Shown in pieces: positions 51,647 to 62,954 of a stretch of DNA of 64,000 nucleotides. This stretch comes from Streptomyces sp. TN58 (GTDB taxonomy: Bacteria > Actinomycetota > Actinomycetes > Streptomycetales > Streptomycetaceae): the NCBI RefSeq assembly GCF_001941845.1, contig NZ_CP018870.1, positions 6,238,001-6,302,000 on the forward strand, given 5' to 3'. The translations under genes were made by a program, and so were the position numbers. The first letter of the stretch is position 1. Each line of letters opens with the position of its first letter. The notes under the pieces are model-generated. The model had not been told where the DNA came from. It saw only the letters and a program-made list of their open reading frames with translations, and searched no databases.

Positions 51647-53218
51647 TCAGTGCCGGTGGCCCGGACCGGAGCCGTGCCCGGTGTCGCGCCCGGTGTCGTG
51701 GACGGCGTTGGTCTCCGCGATCTTCTTCCAGGACTTCGGCTCGGCGGCGGGCTTCACCGGCGCGGACCGATCCGGCGCGGACTGCCCCGAGCGGGCCGCC
51801 GGCTTCGCGGCCGCCGGGTTCAGCGCCGAGGCCTCGGGCTTGCCCGCGGTGTAGAGCCAGGTCTCGAACAGCTGGGCCAGGGGCTTGCCGGAGACCTTCT
51901 CGGCGTACCGTACGAAGTCCCCCACCTCGGCGTTGCCGTAGGCCCGCTCGGTCGGCCAGCCCTTGAGGATCCGGAAGAACTTCTCGTCGCCGATCTCGTT
52001 GCGCAGCGCCTGCAGGGCGATGGCGCCGCGGTCGTAGACCGCCCCGTGGAACTGGTTCTCCGGGCCGGGGTCACCCGGCTTGACCTGCCAGAAGGCGTCC
52101 TCCGCCGGGCGCAGGGAGTAGGCCCAGTCGGCGAGCTCCTGTGCGGTGCCCTCGCCTTCCTTCTCCGACCACAGCCACTGGCTGTAGCGGGCGAAGCCCT
52201 CGTTGATCCAGATGTCCTTCCAGCCCTCCACGGACACGCTGTCGCCGTACCACTGGTGCGCCAGCTCGTGCACGACCACCGAGACGTTCGCGCCGTTCTG
52301 GAACTGGCGCGGACCGTAGAACGGCCGGGTCTGGGTCTCCAGGGCGAAGCCGGCGCTCACGTTCGGCACGTAGCCGCCCAGCGCGTTGAAGGGGTACGGC
52401 CCGAAGACCCCCTCCAGCCACTCGGTGACCTCGCCGGTCCGCTCCACGCTCGCGCGCGCCGCGCCCGCGTTGTCGCCGAGGTCCTTGCTGTACGCGTTGA
52501 CGATCGGCAGCCCGCTTGCCGTCGTGTCGGTGGTGATGTCGAACCTGCCTACGGCGAGCGTGGCGAGGTAGGTGGCCTGCGGCTTGTTGGAGCGCCAGTT
52601 GTACCGGGTCCAGCCGAGCCGCGAGGTCTGCGACTGCAGCACGCCGTTGCTGATGGCCTGGGTGCCGTCGGGCACGTTGACCGAGACGTCGAAGGTGGCC
52701 TTGTCCAGCGGGTGGTCGTTGCTGGGGAACCACCACACGGCCGAGTCGGGCTCCTGCGCCGCCACACCGCCGTCGGGGGTGCGGTGCCAGGCCGTCCAGC
52801 CGTCGATTTTCAGCTCCGACGGCTTGCCCGCGTACGTGACGACGACGGTCAGCGGAGCGTTGCGCGCCAGCGGCTTCGCCGGGGTGACCTCCACCTCGTG
52901 CGCGCCGGACGTGGCGAACTTCGCCTTGGCGCCGTTGACCCGGATCTCGCTGACCTTCAGGCCGAAGTCGAGGTTGAAACGGGACAGGTCCTGCTTGGCG
53001 GTGGCGATCAGCGTCGCGGTGCCCTCCAGCAGGTCCGTCGCCGGCTGGTACTTCAGGCGCAGGTCGTAGTGCGACACGTCGTATCCGCCGTTGCCGCTGG
53101 CCGGGTAGTAGGGATCGCCGATACCCGGGGCGCCCGGACCTGAACTCGCCGCCGACGCCGGGATCACCAGCAGAAGGGAAGCGGCGAGCACGCTCGGGAC
53201 GATGACTTTGCGGTGCAC
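51647..53218 (-). CDS. Secreted M1 family metallopeptidase (aminopeptidase N-like)
   Basis: 523 residues. Signal peptide (RKVIVPSVLAASLLLVIPASA). Beta-sandwich N-terminal domain, then the gluzincin site HELAHQWYGDS with the third zinc ligand in NEGFARYSQW, about 19 residues further on, and the catalytic Tyr later in VYDRGAIALQALRNE. The GAMEN substrate motif is replaced by a different sequence (GGYVPNVSAGFALETQ), as in other secreted actinobacterial members. The last 60 residues are a Pro/Ala/Lys- and His-rich tail. GTG was chosen because GGAG is six bases upstream. Probably a secreted aminopeptidase. Confidence 0.9.
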   Translation of the reverse strand: MHRKVIVPSVLAASLLLVIPASAASSGPGAPGIGDPYYPASGNGGYDVSHYDLRLKYQPATDLLEGTATLIATAKQDLSRFNLDFGLKVSEIRVNGAKAKFATSGAHEVEVTPAKPLARNAPLTVVVTYAGKPSELKIDGWTAWHRTPDGGVAAQEPDSAVWWFPSNDHPLDKATFDVSVNVPDGTQAISNGVLQSQTSRLGWTRYNWRSNKPQATYLATLAVGRFDITTDTTASGLPIVNAYSKDLGDNAGAARASVERTGEVTEWLEGVFGPYPFNALGGYVPNVSAGFALETQTRPFYGPRQFQNGANVSVVVHELAHQWYGDSVSVEGWKDIWINEGFARYSQWLWSEKEGEGTAQELADWAYSLRPAEDAFWQVKPGDPGPENQFHGAVYDRGAIALQALRNEIGDEKFFRILKGWPTERAYGNAEVGDFVRYAEKVSGKPLAQLFETWLYTAGKPEASALNPAAAKPAARSGQSAPDRSAPVKPAAEPKSWKKIAETNAVHDTGRDTGHGSGPGHRH

Positions 53219-53639
53219 GAATGACTCCAAGTGGTAGGGGAGACAGCTCGGTTCAAGGTCGTCGCTCGACCGTATTCACCCCTGGACCCTCAGGTCATGT
53301 CCATGGCCCCCGCTGTCACACGATCGCCATTCGGCCGTCACGCGCCGGCGGCCGGCGGGGCGCCGGCCCGCCCGCCAGGCCGCCGCCCGCCCCGCCGCAC
53401 CCGCCCCCGCCTGCGGTCCGCCCGCCCGCCGCCCCGGATCCGCCCCCGCCGCCGAACGCCCCACCCCGCCCGGCGGATGTCCGGATCGGACCACCGCTCC
53501 CCGCGGCGCCGTGACCGCGGCCGCCGTCCGGCCGAACCCCAAGGGCAGGGCCCGACGGGCAGGGCTCCCGCGGTCCGCCACGGCCACCTGCCACAATTGG
53601 CAGCCTTCCAGTGCAAACGAAGGCAGGCGGGACCCGATC
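53219..53639. other. 421-bp divergent region, C/G strand-skewed
   Basis: Between the peptidase and Tex genes. 53381-53472 is very C-rich on the plus strand, so the minus strand has many runs of three to five Gs that could form quadruplexes. Near Tex, TGCCACAATTGGCA (53589-53602) is a dyad with 5-bp arms that may be part of its promoter. A frame is open through the region but reads as Pro/Arg low-complexity sequence and is not called. Confidence 0.5.
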
Positions 53640-56078
<2,439 letters not shown>

Positions 56079-56382
56079 CCCGGGCGGGGCGGGCGTGCGG
56101 GAGCGGTCCCGCACGCCCAGGGGGTGTCTTCGGCCACCCGGCGCGTGACGATCTTCGTATGTGATGGCCGAATAGCTTCCCCACCTGGGGACTTTCCTTG
56201 CCAACTCGCGTACAAGATCTGTAGGCATGGTGGAACGCCCGTTCGTCACCCGGCGGACGGGCTTCCGCGTTTCCTCCCTCAGGACTGCATTCCCCGAGGC
56301 CGCCTTGAAGGCACAGGACGTCATGCCCATGCCCACACACGCCTACCGACGCTGCCCCGGAAAGGGTCCGAAGAGGGATCAC
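56079..56382. other. 304-bp region before the second M78 cassette
   Basis: After the Tex terminator the region contains a weak promoter-like pair (TTGCCA, then TAGGCA 18 bases on) at about 56200-56227 and the hairpin GCCCGT..ACGGGC (56237-56262). An in-frame extension of the peptidase through this region reads as non-homologous and is not called. Confidence 0.4.
56091..56118 (+). terminator. Terminator of the tex gene
   Basis: Perfect 12-bp arms GGGCGTGCGGGA / TCCCGCACGCCC with loop GCGG, 12 bases after the stop codon. Confidence 0.88.
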
Positions 56383-56886
56383 ATGTCCCACCGGCAACTC
56401 AGCCTTCGCAAAAGGTGCGAGAAGATTCTCGGCCATCTGGATCTGACCCACCCGTTCTCCCTCGACGTCCTGTGCGCACGGATCGCCGAGCAGCGCGGCC
56501 GCCCCATCCGGCTCCACCCGCTCCCCAAGGAGGCGGCGGAATCGGGGGTCTGCGGCCTGTGGGTGGGCACGGCCAGCGTCGACTACGTCTTCTACGAGGC
56601 GCAGACCACGCCGCTGCACCGCGAGCACATCGTCCTCCACGAGCTCGGCCACATCCTCTTCGGACACCACTCGCTGGAGGGCGAGGACACCGACGGCAGC
56701 GCCCCCGTCGTGCTCGGCCGCACCAACTACACCACCCGCCAGGAGCAGGAGGCGGAGATGCTCGCCAGCATGATCCGCATCCGCACCGCCAACGCCGGCC
56801 CGCGCACCCCCGCCCGGGACCGGGGCACCCTGGCCCGGCTGGAGTCCGCCATGGGGTACGAGCGGGGTGCCGCCGATGGCGACTGA
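56383..56886 (+). CDS. ImmA/IrrE (M78) family metallopeptidase (cassette 2)
   Basis: 167 residues. HELGH zinc motif at 86-90 (IVLHELGHILFGHH) and an acidic helix RQEQEAEMLAS at about 119-129 giving the third ligand. ATG with GAGGGA five bases upstream. Unlike cassette 1 there is no HTH regulator directly upstream; the next gene on that side is tex behind a terminator. The following MAB_1171c gene begins inside the last 11 bases, so they are translationally coupled. If it cleaves a repressor, the target is encoded elsewhere. Confidence 0.85.
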   Translation: MSHRQLSLRKRCEKILGHLDLTHPFSLDVLCARIAEQRGRPIRLHPLPKEAAESGVCGLWVGTASVDYVFYEAQTTPLHREHIVLHELGHILFGHHSLEGEDTDGSAPVVLGRTNYTTRQEQEAEMLASMIRIRTANAGPRTPARDRGTLARLESAMGYERGAADGD

Positions 56887-58063
56887 CCTGACCGCCTTCG
56901 GCGACTGGCTCGCCGTTCCGAGCGTCGTCTGCCTGTGGGCCGCAGTCCTGCTGCGCGCCCCGGGCGCCCTGCGCTCGCCCCAGCAGCGCGGGCTGTGGCT
57001 GGCCGTCGCGACCGCCGCCGCGGCGATGACGCTGAACCTGCCGGACCTCGTCGCCTACGCGATGGACCGCGGCGCGGCCTACGCCCACACCATCGGCCTC
57101 GCCCGCAACCTCGTCGGCGTGCTGTCGGCGGGCGCCGTGCTCTACTTCGTCGCCGCCGCCACCCGCGGCCGCCGCCTCCAGATCGCCTCCTGCGCCGCCA
57201 CCGCGGCCTGGACGGGCGCCCTCGTGGCCATGGACGCCGCAGCACCCGGCCACGGCACCCACACCATGCCCCCGGCCGGCGACCCGGTACCGTCCCTCGC
57301 CTACTGGCTCGTGCTGATCTCGGCCCACGTCATCGCCAACACCCTCTGCGTGGCCCTGTGCTGGCGCTACAGCCGCCGCACCGGGAGCCGCGGCCTGGCG
57401 GCCGGCCTGCGCCTCTTCGGCCTCGGCACGGCGCTCGCCGGACTGTTCTGGCTGGCCTACCTGGCCAAGGCCCTGTTCGGCAGCACCTGGGCGATGCCCG
57501 CCCTCCCGCTGCTGATGAACCTGCACGGCCTGCTGCGCGCCGCCGCGATCCTCGTGCCCACCCTGTCCACCCTGCGCCGCACCGCCGGCGACATCGCCAC
57601 CGCCTGGCGGCTGTGGCCGCTGTGGCGGGACCTGGTCGAGGCGGTCCCGCACGTCGCCCTCAACAAGCCGAGGAGCTCCCGGCTGGCGGAACTGCTGTGG
57701 CCGCCGGTCCAGCGCGACCTCCTCGTCTACCGCAAGGTCATCGAGACCCGCGACGCCATCCTGATCCTGGGCGAGTACGCCCGCCCGGGCGCCCTGGAGC
57801 AGGCCCGCGGCCTGCTCGCCGGCCGGCAGATCCCCGAGCGGCGGCGCACCGCCGCCGCGCTGGCCCGCGTACTGAAGGACGCGCGGCGGGCCAAGCTCGC
57901 CGGCCTGCCCGGACGGGCCGGCGAGGCGGCCGCGCTGGAACTGCCCGCGGCCGTCCAGAGTTCGAACGAAGGCGGGGACCTGGCGGACGAGGCCCGGTTC
58001 CTGGTCGACGTCGCCGAGGCCTACACCTCGCCGGCCACCACCGAGGAAGTGAAGACGCCGTGA
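56876..58063 (+). CDS. MAB_1171c family putative transporter (cassette 2)
   Basis: 395 residues. About seven hydrophobic segments in the first 230 residues (SVVCLWAAVLLRA, WLAVATAAAAMTLNL, LVGVLSAGAVLYFVAAA, WLVLISAHVIANTLCVALCW), then the family motif WRLWPLWRDLVEAVPHVALN and a soluble helical tail. It is a distant paralogue of the cassette 1 protein, sharing topology and the RLxPLWxxV segment. A GTG three codons upstream is an alternative start. Its stop codon overlaps the start of the SDR gene (GTGA). Confidence 0.8.
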   Translation: MATDLTAFGDWLAVPSVVCLWAAVLLRAPGALRSPQQRGLWLAVATAAAAMTLNLPDLVAYAMDRGAAYAHTIGLARNLVGVLSAGAVLYFVAAATRGRRLQIASCAATAAWTGALVAMDAAAPGHGTHTMPPAGDPVPSLAYWLVLISAHVIANTLCVALCWRYSRRTGSRGLAAGLRLFGLGTALAGLFWLAYLAKALFGSTWAMPALPLLMNLHGLLRAAAILVPTLSTLRRTAGDIATAWRLWPLWRDLVEAVPHVALNKPRSSRLAELLWPPVQRDLLVYRKVIETRDAILILGEYARPGALEQARGLLAGRQIPERRRTAAALARVLKDARRAKLAGLPGRAGEAAALELPAAVQSSNEGGDLADEARFLVDVAEAYTSPATTEEVKTP

Positions 58064-58839
58064 CCACCGTACTGATCACCGGAGCCAGCGCCGGGCTGGG
58101 CGCGGCCTTCGCCCGGGGATTCGCCGCCAAGGGCTGCGACCTGGTCCTCGTGGCCCGGGACAAGGACCGGCTCGACGCCGTCGCCGGCGCGCTGGCCCGC
58201 GAGTACGGCACCTCCTCCGAGGTGCTGCCCGCCGACCTGCTGGACCCGGCGGAGCTCGCGGCGGTCGCCGAACGGCTCGCCGACCCCGCCCGGCCCGTGG
58301 ACATCCTGGTCAACAACGCGGGCTTCGGGCTCCCGGCGCCCTTTCCCCACAACCCGGTCGAGGACGAGGAGCGGATGCTCGACCTCCTCGTCAGGATCCC
58401 GCTGCGGCTCACCCACGCAGCGCTGCCCGGCCTGCGCGCGCGCCGCCACGGGGCCGTCGTCAACGTCTCCTCGGTCGCCGGACTGCTGCCCACCGGCACC
58501 TACGGAGCCGCCAAGGCCTGGATCACCGCCTTCAGCGAGTCCCTCCGGGTGGACATGGAGCCCTACAACGTCCGGGTCCTCGCCGTCGTCCCCGGCTTCA
58601 CCCGCACCGAGTTCCAGGAACGCGCCGGGATGGACGTCAGCGCGCTGCGCGACGCGGTCTGGCTGGAGCCGGAAGCCGTGGTCGAGCAGGCGCTGAGGGA
58701 CCTGGCCCTGCGCCGCCCGGTCAGCATCACCGGCCGCCGCTACCAGGCCTACGCCCTCGCCGTCCGCCACCTCCCGCGCAGCTTCGTGGCACGCAGGATG
58801 GCCCGCAAGCGCCGGGCCCCCGCCGGCCCGGACGCCTGA
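58060..58839 (+). CDS. Short-chain dehydrogenase/reductase (cassette 2)
   Basis: 259 residues, classical SDR. Cofactor loop TGASAGLG, NNAG, and the catalytic Ser-Tyr-Lys in NVSSVAGLLPTGTYGAAKAW; DLLDPAELAAVAE and VPGFTRTEFQERAG are typical of the DltE-like/YqjQ group. The substrate is unknown. GTG overlaps the stop of the MAB_1171c gene, and GAGGAAG is upstream, so it belongs to the M78/MAB_1171c unit. It could make or modify a lipid-like signal sensed by that membrane protein. This is speculation. Confidence 0.88.
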   Translation: MTTVLITGASAGLGAAFARGFAAKGCDLVLVARDKDRLDAVAGALAREYGTSSEVLPADLLDPAELAAVAERLADPARPVDILVNNAGFGLPAPFPHNPVEDEERMLDLLVRIPLRLTHAALPGLRARRHGAVVNVSSVAGLLPTGTYGAAKAWITAFSESLRVDMEPYNVRVLAVVPGFTRTEFQERAGMDVSALRDAVWLEPEAVVEQALRDLALRRPVSITGRRYQAYALAVRHLPRSFVARRMARKRRAPAGPDA

Positions 58840-58870
58840 CCCGCCGGTCCGGGCGGCCGCCGGGCCGCGG

Positions 58871-60508
58871 CTACAGCTCGGTGACCCTGCCGCCGGAGAC
58901 CTCCAGGCGGCGTGTCACCTGCACCGCTTCGAGCATCCGGCGGTCGTGCGTCACCAGCAGGAGGGTGCCCTCGTAGGACTCCAGGGCGGACTCCAGCTGC
59001 TCGATCGCCGGCAGGTCGAGGTGGTTCGTCGGCTCGTCCAGGACCAGCAGGTTCACCCCGCGGCCCTGGAGCAGCGCGAGGGCCGCGCGGGTGCGCTCGC
59101 CGGGGGAGAGGGTCGCCGCCGGGCGCAGGACGTGGGCCGCCTTCAGGCCGAACTTGGCCAGCAGGGTGCGCACTTCGGCGGGCTCGGTGTCGGGCACCGC
59201 CGCGCAGAACGCCTCCAGCAGCGGTTCGTCGCCGAGGAACAGTCCGCGCGCCTGGTCGACCTCGCCCACCAGCACCCCGGAGCCGAGCGTGGCGGAGCCG
59301 GAGTCCGGGGCCAGCCGGCCCAGGAGCACGGCGAGGAGGGTGGACTTGCCGGCGCCGTTGGCCCCGGTGATCGCCACCCGGTCCGCCCAGTCGATCTGCA
59401 GGCCGGCCGGACCGAAGGTGAAGTCCCCGCGCTTGACGACCGCCTCGCGCAGGGTGGCCACCACGGAGCCCGAGCGCGGGGCGGCCGCGATCTCCATGCG
59501 CAGCTCCCACTCCTTGCGCGGCTCCTCGACGACCTCCAGCCGCTCGATCGCACGCTGCGTCTGGCGGGCCTTGGCGGCCTGCTTCTCACTGGACTCGCCG
59601 CGCAGCGCCTTCCCGATCTTGTCGTTGTCGGTGGCCTTGCGGCGGGCGTTGCGCACGCCCTTGTCCATCCAGTTGCGCTGCATCTGGGCCCGCCCCTCCA
59701 GCGAAGCCCTCTTGTCCGCGTACTCCTCGTACTCCTCACGCGCGTGGCTGCGGGCCCGCGCGCGCTCCTCCAGATAGGAGTCGTAGCCGCCGCCGTATAG
59801 GTTGATCTGCTGCTGCGCCAGGTCCAGTTCCAGCACCTTGGTGACGGTCCGCGTCAGGAACTCGCGGTCGTGGCTGATCACGACGGTGCCGGCGCGCAGC
59901 CCCTTCACGAACCGCTCCAGCCGCTCCAGACCGTCCAGGTCCAGGTCGTTGGTCGGCTCGTCCAGCAGGAACACGTCGTAGCGGGAGAGCAGCAGCGAGG
60001 CCAGGCCCGCACGGGCCGCCTGGCCACCGGAGAGCGCCGTCATCGGCAGGTCCAGACCGACCGCGAGGCCCAGCTCGTCGGCCACCTCCGCGGCCCGCTC
60101 GTCCAGGTCCGCGCCACCGAGGTCCAGCCACCGGTCGAGCGCGGTCGCGTACGCGTCGTCCGCGCCCGGCGTGCCGTCCACCAGGCCCTGCGTCGCCGCG
60201 TCGAGCTCCGCCTGGGCGGCGGCGACTCCGGTACGCCGGGCCAGGAACTCCCGGACCGACTCCCCGGCCCGGCGCTCCGGCTCCTGCGGGAGGTGGCCGA
60301 CGGCGGCGGTGGGCGGCGACAGCCGCAGCTCCCCGGTCTCGGGGGTGTCCAGCCCGGCGAGCAGGCGCAGCAGGGTCGACTTCCCGGCGCCGTTGACGCC
60401 GACGAGGCCGATGACGTCACCGGGCGCGACGACGAGGTCGAGATCGGCGAACAGCGTGCGCTCGCCGTGCGCGGCGGTGAGCTTCTTGGCGACGAGGGTT
60501 GCAGTCAT
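58871..60508 (-). CDS. ABC-F family ATP-binding protein (copy 2)
   Basis: 545 residues. Two ATPase domains: Walker A GVNGAGKST and GANGAGKST; signatures LSGGQ and LSPGE; Walker B DVFLLDEPTNDLDLDGLERLE and LLVLDEPTNHLDL. The linker is long and charged (ARARSHAREEYEEYADKRASLEGRAQMQRNWMDKG). The LSPGE signature in the second half differs from the first ABC-F protein, so the two are distinct subfamilies. Role on the ribosome or in antibiotic protection is expected but not assigned. Confidence 0.92.
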   Translation of the reverse strand: MTATLVAKKLTAAHGERTLFADLDLVVAPGDVIGLVGVNGAGKSTLLRLLAGLDTPETGELRLSPPTAAVGHLPQEPERRAGESVREFLARRTGVAAAQAELDAATQGLVDGTPGADDAYATALDRWLDLGGADLDERAAEVADELGLAVGLDLPMTALSGGQAARAGLASLLLSRYDVFLLDEPTNDLDLDGLERLERFVKGLRAGTVVISHDREFLTRTVTKVLELDLAQQQINLYGGGYDSYLEERARARSHAREEYEEYADKRASLEGRAQMQRNWMDKGVRNARRKATDNDKIGKALRGESSEKQAAKARQTQRAIERLEVVEEPRKEWELRMEIAAAPRSGSVVATLREAVVKRGDFTFGPAGLQIDWADRVAITGANGAGKSTLLAVLLGRLAPDSGSATLGSGVLVGEVDQARGLFLGDEPLLEAFCAAVPDTEPAEVRTLLAKFGLKAAHVLRPAATLSPGERTRAALALLQGRGVNLLVLDEPTNHLDLPAIEQLESALESYEGTLLLVTHDRRMLEAVQVTRRLEVSGGRVTEL

Positions 60509-60664
60509 GATGGGGCCGATCCTATCGGCGCGCCGGCGCCGCCCCGGCTGACGGTCGAGCCGGGATGACCCGGTGCGGTCGGGTGGACACGGTACGTTGC
60601 CACGGGCTCGGGTGCGGGGGGCGCGGGGACCGGGCCGCAGCCGTTCGACCGCTCCGGAGGAGCC

Positions 60665-61294
60665 ATGCAGATCGCCGTACTGCTCTACGACCGCTTCACC
60701 GCCCTCGATGCCGTCGGCCCGTTCGAAACCCTCGGCCGGCTCACCGGCGCCGAGGTCGTCTTCGTCTCCGAGCGGCCCGGGCCCGTACGCACCGACAACG
60801 GGGCCCTCGCACTCGTCGCCGACAAGGGGCTCGACGAGGTCACCCGGCCCGACGTCGTCCTCGTGCCCGGCGGGCCGCACCCCGAACGTGAGATGGCCAA
60901 CCCCGTGGTCATGGACTGGCTGCGTGCCGTGGACGCCACCAGCACCTGGACCACCTCGGTGTGCACCGGGTCCCTGCTGCTGGCCGCGGCCGGCCTCCTG
61001 GAGGGACGGCGGGCCACCAGCCACTGGCTCTACCTGGACCGGCTGCCCGAACTCGGCGCCCACCCCACCGGCGAACGCGTGGTGTTCGACGGGAAGTACG
61101 TGACCGCGGCCGGGGTGTCCTCCGGCATCGACATGGGGCTCACCCTGCTCGGCCGCATCGCCGGAGACGACTTCGCCCAGGCCGTCCAGCTGATGACCGA
61201 GTACGACCCCCAGCCGCCCTACGACGCCGGCTCGCCCGACAAGGCCCCGGCCGACCTCGTCGCGCGGTTGCGCGGGAACAACGCGCCCGGCTAG
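60665..61294 (+). CDS. DJ-1/PfpI family protein
   Basis: 209 residues. The nucleophile elbow is C100 in SVCTGSLLLAAAGLLEG, and the N-terminal LLYDRFTALDAVGPFETL matches the isonitrile hydratase/ThiJ branch more than DJ-1 proper. It lacks the AraC DNA-binding domain that often follows. Enzymatic reaction (isonitrile hydration or glyoxalase-like) is not certain. ATG with GGAGGAG close upstream. Convergent with the crotonase gene, seven bases apart. Confidence 0.88.
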   Translation: MQIAVLLYDRFTALDAVGPFETLGRLTGAEVVFVSERPGPVRTDNGALALVADKGLDEVTRPDVVLVPGGPHPEREMANPVVMDWLRAVDATSTWTTSVCTGSLLLAAAGLLEGRRATSHWLYLDRLPELGAHPTGERVVFDGKYVTAAGVSSGIDMGLTLLGRIAGDDFAQAVQLMTEYDPQPPYDAGSPDKAPADLVARLRGNNAPG

Positions 61295-61301
61295 CCGGCC
61301 G

Positions 61302-62054
61302 TCACGGCGACCACGTGAAGCGCGGAGCGCGGCGCTCCAGGAACGCGGCGACCCCCTCGGCGGTGTCGCCGCTCCCGGCCGCCTGCGCCTCCCAGTACCC
61401 GTCCCGGTCCGTACGGCCGTCCGCGAACTCCTTGGCCGCCGCCTGCGTCAGCTGCGAGCGGGAGGCCAGGACCCGGGTGAACTCGGCGACACGCTTGTCC
61501 AGCCGCCCGGCCGGCAGGAGCTCGTTCAGGAAGCCGGCGCGCAGCGCCTGCTCCGCGTCGATCAGCTCGGCGGAGAAGAGGAGGTACTTGGCCCAGGCCG
61601 GGCCCACCAGGGAGGCGAGCCGGCGCGTGGAGGACGCCGGGTAGACGACGCCCAGTTTCGCCGGGGTCACCCCGAAGGAGGCACCCTCCTCGGCGAAGCG
61701 CAGGTCGCAGGCGGCCGCGAGCTGGCTGCCGCCGCCCACGCAGAACCCGCGGATCGCCGCCAGCGTCGGCTTGGGGAAGGCCGCCAGGGCCTCCTCCGCG
61801 GCCACGGCCAGAGCCCGGGGGTCGTCGTCCCCGGTGAGGGAGGAGATGTCCGCGCCCGCGCAGAACGTCGACCCGGCCCCGGTCAGGACGAGCGCCCGTA
61901 CGGCCGGGTCGCCCGCCAGGCCGTCCAGCAGGCCGGGGAGCGCCCGCCACATCGCGGAGGTCATCGCGTTGCGCTTGGCTTGGTGCGAGACGACGACGGT
62001 GGCGACCCCGTCGGAGACCGTGTGCAGAAGGGTTGCGTCCAGGGCTGCGTCCAT
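61302..62054 (-). CDS. Enoyl-CoA hydratase/isomerase (crotonase) family protein
   Basis: 250 residues. The crotonase fold and oxyanion-hole motifs are present: AGSTFCAGADISSL and GFCVGGGSQLAAACDLRFA. The two glutamates that define true hydratases are missing: the first position is Q in GGGSQLA, and the second motif reads TPAKLGVVYP without Glu. It is therefore probably not a hydratase but an isomerase, thioesterase-like or decarboxylase-type member. Likely leaderless, as TAGCAT is seven bases before the ATG and no ribosome site is seen. Confidence 0.87.
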   Translation of the reverse strand: MDAALDATLLHTVSDGVATVVVSHQAKRNAMTSAMWRALPGLLDGLAGDPAVRALVLTGAGSTFCAGADISSLTGDDDPRALAVAAEEALAAFPKPTLAAIRGFCVGGGSQLAAACDLRFAEEGASFGVTPAKLGVVYPASSTRRLASLVGPAWAKYLLFSAELIDAEQALRAGFLNELLPAGRLDKRVAEFTRVLASRSQLTQAAAKEFADGRTDRDGYWEAQAAGSGDTAEGVAAFLERRAPRFTWSP

Positions 62055-62128
62055 GCGCCGGATGCTATCCCGGGTGGTGAATCCTATGATCAGGGGAGTC
62101 CTCGGGGGTGCGAGGAGGTGGCACGTCC

Positions 62129-62824
62129 ATGGGCGCAGACCGCGCGCCGCGCACCGCGGCAGGGAACCGGGAAGCGCAGCGGGAGAAGAAGGTCAACCGC
62201 AGCTTCGGGCTGATGGCCGTGCTCGGGGTGCTTCTCGTGCTGGCCGGCCTCGTCGGCCTCGTCCACACGGGCCTGGCCACCCTCACCTCGATGTTCCTCT
62301 TCGGCTGGCTGCTGCTCATCGGCGGCGTGGTCGGTCTCGTGCAGGCGGTGCAGTCGCGGGGGAGCAGCTACTTCTGGCTCGCCGTCATCGTCGCCGCGAT
62401 CAACATCGCGGCGGGCTTCGTGATCCTGCGCCGCCCGGAGGCGAGCGCCGAGGCGCTGACCATGTTCGCGGCCCTGCTCTTCCTCACCGGCGGACTGTTC
62501 CGGCTGGTCGGCGCGCTGGTGGTACGCGGAGCGAACTTCGGGCTCGCGCTCGTTCAAGGGGCCTTCGGCGTGCTGCTCGGCTTCCTGGTCCTCTCCGAGT
62601 GGCCAGGCAACAGTCTGTACGTGATCGGAACCTTCTTCTCGCTCGCCCTGCTGTTCGACGGCCTGAGCCTCATCGCCATGGGCCTGGGGGCGCGCCGCAT
62701 CCTGGGCCTGGTCAGGGAAGACGAGGCGGGGGCGGCGGAGGGGACGGAGGCCGGCGGCGGGCGGGGGAAGCGCGAGGCGGCCGAGAAGCGTCCGCCGGAA
62801 GATCAGGAACAGACCAACAACTGA
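62129..62824 (+). CDS. HdeD family membrane protein
   Basis: 231 residues. Six hydrophobic segments (LMAVLGVLLVLAGLVGLV, MFLFGWLLLIGGVVGLVQA, FWLAVIVAAINIAAGFVI, TMFAALLFLTGGLFRLVGALV, ALVQGAFGVLLGFLVL, VIGTFFSLALLFDGLSLIAMG) with the repeated small-residue pattern of HdeD/DUF308 acid-stress membrane proteins. The last 45 residues are a charged, disordered cytoplasmic tail. ATG with GAGGAGG ten bases upstream. Divergent from the crotonase gene. Confidence 0.85.
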   Translation: MGADRAPRTAAGNREAQREKKVNRSFGLMAVLGVLLVLAGLVGLVHTGLATLTSMFLFGWLLLIGGVVGLVQAVQSRGSSYFWLAVIVAAINIAAGFVILRRPEASAEALTMFAALLFLTGGLFRLVGALVVRGANFGLALVQGAFGVLLGFLVLSEWPGNSLYVIGTFFSLALLFDGLSLIAMGLGARRILGLVREDEAGAAEGTEAGGGRGKREAAEKRPPEDQEQTNN

Positions 62825-62954
62825 CGCTGTCATAAGCCGGTGGTCATAAAGCGTCCGATTGGTGCTGACTTCTGGTCAGCAGCGCGGCCCGCACCCGCCC
62901 TTTCCCCACTCTTGTCGCGTGGAGACGATCGAGCGTGAAGACGGGGGCCGGAAG

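Noticed and set aside
53231..53639. Pro/Arg-rich open frame before tex
   Set aside because: Low-complexity sequence with no ribosome site or known similarity, in a C-rich intergenic region.
56227..56382. 52-codon N-terminal extension of the second M78 peptidase
   Set aside because: The ATG at 56383 has a good ribosome site and the preceding residues do not resemble the family.
58871..60508. The two ABC-F genes considered as a recent duplication
   Set aside because: Linkers, signature motifs (LSGGQ/LSPGE versus LSGGE twice) and Walker regions differ too much; they are separate subfamilies.
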